Below, in pieces: positions 35,785-40,953 of a stretch of DNA of 40,953 nt. Source of the DNA: an uncultured PS1 clade bacterium (GTDB lineage Bacteria > Pseudomonadota > Alphaproteobacteria > MED-G09); contig CACOFZ010000015.1 in assembly GCA_902626605.1 (NCBI GenBank), positions 1 to 40,953 of the forward strand, given 5' to 3'. Every line of letters starts with the position of its first letter. Within the stretch, counting starts at the first letter, position 1. Under the pieces are notes generated by a model that had not been told where the DNA came from, made no database searches, and saw nothing but the letters and a program-made list of their open reading frames with translations. The translations under genes were made by a program, and so were the position numbers.

Positions 35785-36409
35785 TATGACGCTTTGCATC
35801 CTTTATGATAAATATTTTAGAATTTTTGTTGGTGATGCTTGTTTCAAGAGAATAACTAAAATCCCATTTTAACTGTGCGCTCTCTAGTTCGCTCTGCCAT
35901 GATTCACCCTTAGGAAAAATACAAATAGTACCGAGCTTTAAGTCTCTGTAAAATAAATCTATAAGTTTATCTAGAGGTTTTAGGGCTCTAGCAGTAATTA
36001 CTTTAGGAAAAGATTTTCTATCTACTTTAACATCCTCATATTTCTCTTGGATGACTTTTAAATTTAAACCCAGTTCATCGGATACAGATTTTATAAAATC
36101 TGATTTCCTCTTGCTTGGTTCTACAATAGTTACATTTAAAGACATTTTAATAATTTTAAGAACAACCCCGGGCAATCCTGCACCAGACCCAACATCACAA
36201 AGAGTTTTTGTTCTATAGGGTAAAAAATTTATTAATTGCGCACTATCGAGAATATGCCTTTCCCAAATATCCTTTTCTGTACTTTTAGAAATGAGGTTAA
36301 ATTTTTTATTAGCTTTAATTATTAAATCAACATAATCACTTAAAAAATTCTTATTAGGAAAAGACAATAATTCAGAAGATTTTTGTTTTTCAGCTAGCAA
36401 GTCATACAC
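35777..36409 (-). CDS. rsmG: 16S rRNA (guanine-N7) methyltransferase RsmG (GidB)
   Basis: RsmG makes m7G527 in 16S rRNA near the decoding site. The 210-residue protein carries the SAM motif [16 protein letters not shown], the [13 protein letters not shown] acidic-loop segment and [13 protein letters not shown], all typical of GidB. It overlaps mnmG by 8 nt upstream and parA by 8 nt downstream, as part of an mnmG-rsmG-parA-parB operon. Confidence 0.95.
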   Translation of the reverse strand: MYDLLAEKQKSSELLSFPNKNFLSDYVDLIIKANKKFNLISKSTEKDIWERHILDSAQLINFLPYRTKTLCDVGSGAGLPGVVLKIIKMSLNVTIVEPSKRKSDFIKSVSDELGLNLKVIQEKYEDVKVDRKSFPKVITARALKPLDKLIDLFYRDLKLGTICIFPKGESWQSELESAQLKWDFSYSLETSITNKNSKIFIIKDAKRHNE

Positions 36410-38258
36410 CTTTATTATTTTTAATGTGTGATATTATTAAACCGATGGCAGCAGGAGTAATCCCATCAATTCTCTGTGCATGACCAAGGGTTTCAGGCCT
36501 TGCCTTCATTAATTTTTCTTTATTTTCATTAGAGAGGCCACTTATCTTTTTATAATTTATGTTTGGATTAATCCTTTTTTTCTCGTCCTTTCTAAACCTC
36601 TCAATGTCAAGTTGTTGCCTTACTAAATACCTATCATATAGCGCTTCAGCGCTGATTGTTTTTTCAACCTGTGGAGATGGCCTTTTAATATCATCCCAAA
36701 ATTTATTTAAATCGTCATATTTTACTTCAGAATAGCTTAATAGTTCAAAGGCAGATCTTTTTTTTCCATCAAGATTAATATTTAACCCTTTCTTTTTTGC
36801 TTCATTGGGAGAAATTTTCAGTGATTTTAATTTTTTTCTTAAGTTGGATAAATCGCTTTTCTTTTTAAACCAGATATCTTTTCTTTCTTTTTTTACAATT
36901 CCTGCTTCTATTCCAATATCTGTTAACCTTTCATCGGCGTTATCCGCTCTTAAACTTAATCTATATTCCGATCTAGATGTAAACATTCTGTAGGGTTCAG
37001 AAACCCCTTTTACTACAAGATCATCAATCAAAACACCAATGTAGCCGTCAGCCCTATCGAGGACCAACTTTTCCTTATTCAAACTTTTTAAAGCTGCATT
37101 AGAGCCTGCTATAAGCCCTTGAGCTGCCGCTTCTTCATAGCCAGTCGTTCCATTAATTTGCCCTGCAAGCCAAAGTCCTTTTGTTTTTTTTAATCTCAGG
37201 CAATGATCGAGCTCTCTTGGATCAATATAATCATACTCAATAGCATAGCCATATTTTTCAATTTCTACTTTTTCGAGACCAGGTATTGTTCTTATAAATT
37301 CGTCTTGTACTTGTTCAGGCAAAGATGTTGAAATTCCGTTCGGATAAACTAATTCGCTTGAAAGCCCCTCTGGCTCTAAAAATATTTGATGGCTATTTTT
37401 ATCAGAAAACCTTTCAATTTTGTCTTCAATAGAAGGACAATATCTTGGACCTACGCCTGAGATATTACCATTTTTAATTGCGGACTTTAAAATATTCTTT
37501 TCAATAATTTTATGAGTTTTTTCTGTTGTTCTGGTAATGTAACATGGTAATTGTTTATTATTTATTTTATCATACAAGTAAGAAAAGGTCTCAGGAACTT
37601 TATCGCCATTTTGTATATCTAAAAAAGTATAATCAATAGAAGAGGCATAAAGCCTTGCCGGAGTACCAGTTTTTAATCTTCCAAGGGCTAAACCAAATTT
37701 TTTCAAGGTTCTTGAAATACCTTTTGACGGCGGTTCACCAACTCTTCCACCAGGTGTTGTTTTTTTACCACAGTGAATAACCCCATTTAAAAACGTTCCT
37801 GTTGTTAATACAGTTTGGTTTGCTGAAATTTCAGCTCCATCCTCACAAATTACTCCACAAATAGTATTTGTTTCATCTAAAATAAAGTCTTCCACCGATC
37901 CTTCAATTATTTCAAGACCACTAGTTTTATTTAATTCCTCCTTCATGTTTAAGGCATAAAGCTCTCTATCTATTTGAGCCCTTGGGCCCTGAACAGCAGG
38001 CCCTTTTCTCTTATTTAAAACTTGAAAATGTATGCCTGAAAGATCTGATATACGGCCAATTATTCCATCAAGAGCGTCTATTTCCCTTACAAGATGTCCT
38101 TTACCAATGCCGCCCATTGCTGGGTTACATGATAACGCTCCTATTGTATCAATTTTATTTGTAATTAATGCGGTCTTTGCACCAACCCTTGCTGAAGCAG
38201 CAGCAGCCTCACAACCGGCATGACCTCCTCCAATAATAATAACATCATATTTTTTCAT
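36402..38258 (-). CDS. mnmG: tRNA uridine-5-carboxymethylaminomethyl modification enzyme MnmG (GidA)
   Basis: The FAD-containing partner of MnmE; together they install (carboxymethyl)aminomethyl groups at U34 of certain tRNAs. The 618-residue protein starts with [10 protein letters not shown] (from residue 10). It has [23 protein letters not shown]-type segments (first part [12 protein letters not shown]), the [11 protein letters not shown] motif with the conserved Cys, and HLMD-like C-terminal helices with [13 protein letters not shown]. mnmE lies upstream on the same strand, with the parS site in the 91-nt gap. Confidence 0.97.
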   Translation of the reverse strand: MKKYDVIIIGGGHAGCEAAAASARVGAKTALITNKIDTIGALSCNPAMGGIGKGHLVREIDALDGIIGRISDLSGIHFQVLNKRKGPAVQGPRAQIDRELYALNMKEELNKTSGLEIIEGSVEDFILDETNTICGVICEDGAEISANQTVLTTGTFLNGVIHCGKKTTPGGRVGEPPSKGISRTLKKFGLALGRLKTGTPARLYASSIDYTFLDIQNGDKVPETFSYLYDKINNKQLPCYITRTTEKTHKIIEKNILKSAIKNGNISGVGPRYCPSIEDKIERFSDKNSHQIFLEPEGLSSELVYPNGISTSLPEQVQDEFIRTIPGLEKVEIEKYGYAIEYDYIDPRELDHCLRLKKTKGLWLAGQINGTTGYEEAAAQGLIAGSNAALKSLNKEKLVLDRADGYIGVLIDDLVVKGVSEPYRMFTSRSEYRLSLRADNADERLTDIGIEAGIVKKERKDIWFKKKSDLSNLRKKLKSLKISPNEAKKKGLNINLDGKKRSAFELLSYSEVKYDDLNKFWDDIKRPSPQVEKTISAEALYDRYLVRQQLDIERFRKDEKKRINPNINYKKISGLSNENKEKLMKARPETLGHAQRIDGITPAAIGLIISHIKNNKGV

Positions 38259-38327
38259 TATTACTTAATAAAACTTTAACATGTTCTTATCAAGACGTAT
38301 TAAATTTATTATTTTGAAATTATTTAA

Positions 38328-38351
38328 AAATTGTTTCACGTGAAACAATTT
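38328..38351. promoter_or_regulatory. parS centromere-like site (ParB-binding palindrome)
   Basis: The 16-mer TGTTTCACGTGAAACA at 38332-38347 is the textbook parS sequence. Here it is embedded in a perfect 24-bp palindrome (38328-38351) in the mnmE-mnmG gap, running into the mnmE stop codon. With parA and parB about 3 kb away, this is the likely ParB loading site. It implies that the chromosomal origin is nearby. I saw no second copy in the window by eye. Confidence 0.95.
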
Positions 38352-39648
38352 ACTTGCCAATACAAAATTTTCCAAAAATTATACCCAAAACCTCTTCATT
38401 GTCAGTTTCTTTAGTAATGCTATCTATACTTTTAAGGGCTTCTCTTATGTGAATAGATATTATTTCTAGGTCTTTACCAGAAATCTTTTCAAGAGAGTTT
38501 CTAGCATTTATTAAGTGATTTTTTTGTCTTTTTTTATTTAAAAAAGCTCCAGTATTAGTTGATATAATATTTTTAACTTTTTCATCAAGTTTTTTTTCAA
38601 AAAGCTTTAATTTTTTCTCTTTTTTTAATGATATTGATATATTTGGTCGTAAATTATGCTTTTTTTTGAGATCGCTTTTATTAATTACGACCATATCATT
38701 TTTTGAAACATTCAAATCAATACCGCGATAGGGTGTTTTATCGTTGTTTGCACCAAGAAAAATCTTAATATGTGCTGATTTTAGTACTGTTTCTGTTAAC
38801 TTTAGTCCCTCTTTTTCTATTTCATCATTAGATCTTCTTATGCCCGCTGTATCAATTAACGTAACTGGTATTCCAGAAAAAAATTTTTCTGACCGTAAAA
38901 TATCTCTAGTTGTACCAGGTTTTCTAGAAACAATTGCAACTTTTTTTTTAGATAAGTAATTGATTAAACTTGATTTTCCGGAATTTGGTTTACCAATTAT
39001 TACAATCTTTATTCCTTCCTTTATTATATTGCTATTCTTCTCTGTTTTTAAAAATTCTGAAATTTCTTTTTTTATTTTCTTTGAAATCTTTCGTATATCG
39101 CTTAAAAGATTTTTTGGTATATCTTCATCTGAAAAGTCTATAGAGGCCTCTATAAGCGCGAGACACAATTTTATTTCATCAGACCAAGAAAAATATTTAT
39201 CACTTACGATATCTCCATAATGCATGAGTGCCTGTGATCGTTGTTTTTCTGTTTCAGAGTCAATTAGATCGGCTAAACCCTCAGCCTGAACAAGATTTAT
39301 TTTTCCTGAAAGATAGGCTCTTTTAGTAAATTCTCCTGGTTCAGCATGTCTAAAGCCATCTATAATGGAAAGTTCATCTAAAATTTTTGAAATTATTGAC
39401 AGACTTCCATGTGTCTGAAATTCAACAACAGGCTCGCCAGTAAAACTTTTTGTTCCTTCATAAAAAATAACTACAGCTTCGTCAAATACCTGATTATTGT
39501 TGTCATATAGTTTGCAAACTGTTGCTTCTCTTGGTTTGATCGTTTTTTTAGTAATTACCTTTATTGCAGTTTGTGCTAGCTGCCCAGAAACCCGTACAAC
39601 AGCAACTCCCGATTTTCCTGGAACTGTTGATAAAGCATATATTGTCAT
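38350..39648 (-). CDS. mnmE: tRNA modification GTPase MnmE (TrmE)
   Basis: A GTPase partner of MnmG in U34 tRNA modification. The 432-residue product has the N-terminal folate-binding domain (IYALSTVPGKSGVAVVRVSG, GEFTKRAYLSGKINL), helical domains, and an embedded G domain with GKPNSGKS (219-226), DTAG (266-269) and NKSD (323-326). It ends in FCIGK, the conserved C-terminus whose Cys is important for modification. It lies 3 nt downstream of rho. Its stop codon overlaps the parS palindrome. Confidence 0.96.
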   Translation of the reverse strand: MTIYALSTVPGKSGVAVVRVSGQLAQTAIKVITKKTIKPREATVCKLYDNNNQVFDEAVVIFYEGTKSFTGEPVVEFQTHGSLSIISKILDELSIIDGFRHAEPGEFTKRAYLSGKINLVQAEGLADLIDSETEKQRSQALMHYGDIVSDKYFSWSDEIKLCLALIEASIDFSDEDIPKNLLSDIRKISKKIKKEISEFLKTEKNSNIIKEGIKIVIIGKPNSGKSSLINYLSKKKVAIVSRKPGTTRDILRSEKFFSGIPVTLIDTAGIRRSNDEIEKEGLKLTETVLKSAHIKIFLGANNDKTPYRGIDLNVSKNDMVVINKSDLKKKHNLRPNISISLKKEKKLKLFEKKLDEKVKNIISTNTGAFLNKKRQKNHLINARNSLEKISGKDLEIISIHIREALKSIDSITKETDNEEVLGIIFGKFCIGK

Positions 39649-39651
39649 TTC

Positions 39652-40917
39652 TTAAGTATTCATTGAATCATAGAATTCGTCATTTGATTTTGTTTGACTT
39701 AATTTATCCAGCAAAAATTCAATCGCATCAATTGTACCCATTGGATCTAAGATTCTTCTAAGCACATATATCTTGTGAAGTTTTTCTTTATCTAAAAGAA
39801 GCTCTTCTTTGCGGGTCCCTGATTTCATTATATCTATAGCTGGGAAAACTCTTTTATCTGCCATCTTTCTATCCAAAACTACCTCTGAGTTACCAGTTCC
39901 TTTAAATTCCTCAAAAATAACCTCATCCATTCTACTGCCAGTGTCAATTAGTGCTGTTGATATTATTGTTAAAGAACCACCCTCTTCTATATTCCTGGCT
40001 GCCCCAAAAAATCTTTTTGGTCTCTGTAAAGCATTTGCATCAACTCCACCAGTTAATACCTTTCCTGACGAAGGAACAACTGTATTAAAAGCCCTACCAA
40101 GCCTAGTTATAGAATCTAATAAAATAACTACATCCCGACCGTGCTCAACAAGTCTTTTTGCCTTTTCCATGACCATTTCTGAAACTGCTACGTGCCGGGT
40201 TGCAGGTTCATCGAAAGTTGAAGACACAACTTCTCCATCAACAGTCCTTTGCATATCTGTAACTTCTTCTGGTCGCTCGTCTATAAGCAAGACAATTAAA
40301 TAACATTCAGGTTGATTTTTAGTAATTGAGTTCGCAATGTTTTGCAGCAAAACAGTTTTACCCGTTCTTGGTGGTGAAACGATCATTGCTCTCTGGCCTT
40401 TTCCAAGGGGAGCAACTATATCAATAATCCTATCGGAAAGATCTTTCTTTTCATTATCTAGAATTTCCATTGTGAGCGCTTCATCTGGATATAAAGGCGT
40501 TAAATTATCAAAGTGAACTTTTGTCCTCATATTTTTAGGATCTTCAAAATTTATTGAATTTACTTTTACGAGCGCAAAATACCTCTCACCTTCCTTTGGT
40601 CCTCTAATATAACCCTCAACAGTATCACCAGTCCTTAAAGAAAATTTTCTAATTTGAGATGGGCTTATGTATATATCGTCTGGGCCAGGTAGATAATTAG
40701 CGTCCGATGATCTTAAAAAACCAAACCCATCCTGCAAAACTTCAATAACACCTTGCCCTAAGATTTCAATTTCTTGTTCAGCTAAATTTTGCAGAATTGC
40801 AAAATATAACTCTTGCTTCCTTAAAGAACTGGCGTTTTCTACGCCATTTTCTTTTGCAAATTCTATTAAATCTGATGCTGATTTTTCTTTGAGATCTTGT
40901 AATTTTAATTCTTTCAT
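39652..40917 (-). CDS. rho: Transcription termination factor Rho
   Basis: A hexameric RNA-dependent ATPase/translocase that ends transcription at Rho-dependent sites. The 421-residue protein has the N-terminal Rho_N helices ([22 protein letters not shown]), the RNA-binding cold-shock fold with DGFGFLRS (63-70), the Walker A region SPPRTGKT (181-188), and the [12 protein letters not shown] and [21 protein letters not shown] segments (the latter in two halves). AGGA precedes the ATG by 6 nt. It leads the rho-mnmE-mnmG-rsmG-parA-parB strand. Its promoter is partly outside the window. Confidence 0.98.
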   Translation of the reverse strand: MKELKLQDLKEKSASDLIEFAKENGVENASSLRKQELYFAILQNLAEQEIEILGQGVIEVLQDGFGFLRSSDANYLPGPDDIYISPSQIRKFSLRTGDTVEGYIRGPKEGERYFALVKVNSINFEDPKNMRTKVHFDNLTPLYPDEALTMEILDNEKKDLSDRIIDIVAPLGKGQRAMIVSPPRTGKTVLLQNIANSITKNQPECYLIVLLIDERPEEVTDMQRTVDGEVVSSTFDEPATRHVAVSEMVMEKAKRLVEHGRDVVILLDSITRLGRAFNTVVPSSGKVLTGGVDANALQRPKRFFGAARNIEEGGSLTIISTALIDTGSRMDEVIFEEFKGTGNSEVVLDRKMADKRVFPAIDIMKSGTRKEELLLDKEKLHKIYVLRRILDPMGTIDAIEFLLDKLSQTKSNDEFYDSMNT

Positions 40918-40953
40918 TAATCTTCCTATGGTATGGTACTAGGATTTTTAAGG

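Noticed and set aside
39809-40303. 164-codon plus-strand open frame inside rho
   Set aside because: It mirrors the conserved ATPase core of rho; the apparent protein is low-complexity Ser/Thr-rich, as expected of a shadow frame.
1-40953. CRISPR arrays, insertion sequences, prophage or toxin-antitoxin systems
   Set aside because: I looked for regularly spaced repeats, transposase motifs and paired small toxin genes. The only tandem repeat is the two-copy 21-bp unit, and the only small gene pair has no toxin-like features. The RHH domain here is fused to PII, not paired with a toxin.

Overview
The window is a densely packed, AT-rich piece of a bacterial chromosome. It is almost certainly from a streamlined alphaproteobacterium; a marine, low-GC lineage of the SAR116 / AEGEAN-169 (HIMB59) kind is my guess, not something the sequence proves. 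The pointers are gene sets typical of that class: an SDHAF4-type (DUF1674) protein, a DUF3576 lipoprotein just before leuS, a CnoX / LON-domain / Trm112 cluster, ftsK-lolA-xth, rsmB-rpe-purH, and mnmE-mnmG-rsmG-parA-parB next to rho. Nearly everything is housekeeping. I see no CRISPR array, insertion sequence, prophage or toxin-antitoxin island.

Layout: 1-2.7 kb holds the end of a SpoU-type RNA methyltransferase, rlmN and argG on the plus strand. 2.7-8.9 kb on the minus strand holds folD, yggT, an M13 metallopeptidase, an SDR oxidoreductase and a DsbD/ScsB-like membrane thiol reductase. 9.0-15.2 kb on the plus strand holds tsaD, gpsA, a YciI-like gene, rsmB, rpe and purH, with the SDHAF4-type gene inserted on the minus strand. 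15.2-18.9 kb on the minus strand holds nhaB and a BtuB-like TonB receptor preceded by a cobalamin riboswitch. 19.0-19.6 kb holds two tiny plus-strand genes and a minus-strand tRNA-Gly(GCC). 19.6-22.0 kb is a plus-strand operon: a ribbon-helix-helix/PII fusion, a CnoX-like thioredoxin, a LON-domain protein and a Trm112-family protein. 22-28.8 kb holds a Ubi-type hydroxylase (minus), then ftsK, lolA, a PotD-like Tat-exported binding protein and xth (plus), then an atypical OmpR-type regulator and yggS (minus). 29.6-34.1 kb on the plus strand holds the DUF3576 lipoprotein, leuS, lptE and holA. 34.1-40.9 kb on the minus strand holds parB, parA, rsmG, mnmG, a perfect parS palindrome, mnmE and rho, an arrangement usually found near the chromosome origin.

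Genes are packed with stop/start overlaps (ATGA, TAATG, TTGA) and several convergent pairs overlap by 4 nt. Little room is left for intrinsic terminators, and rho is present in the window.

The most unusual item is the gene at 19702-20196. A complete PII (GlnB-type) signalling protein with an intact uridylylation Tyr and nucleotide-binding motifs carries an in-frame N-terminal ribbon-helix-helix DNA-binding domain. A perfect 21-bp tandem duplication carrying two TATAAT boxes lies directly upstream, and the gene heads an operon of protein-quality-control and translation genes. It looks like a one-piece nitrogen/2-oxoglutarate-responsive transcription factor, possibly with an internal start that also yields free PII.
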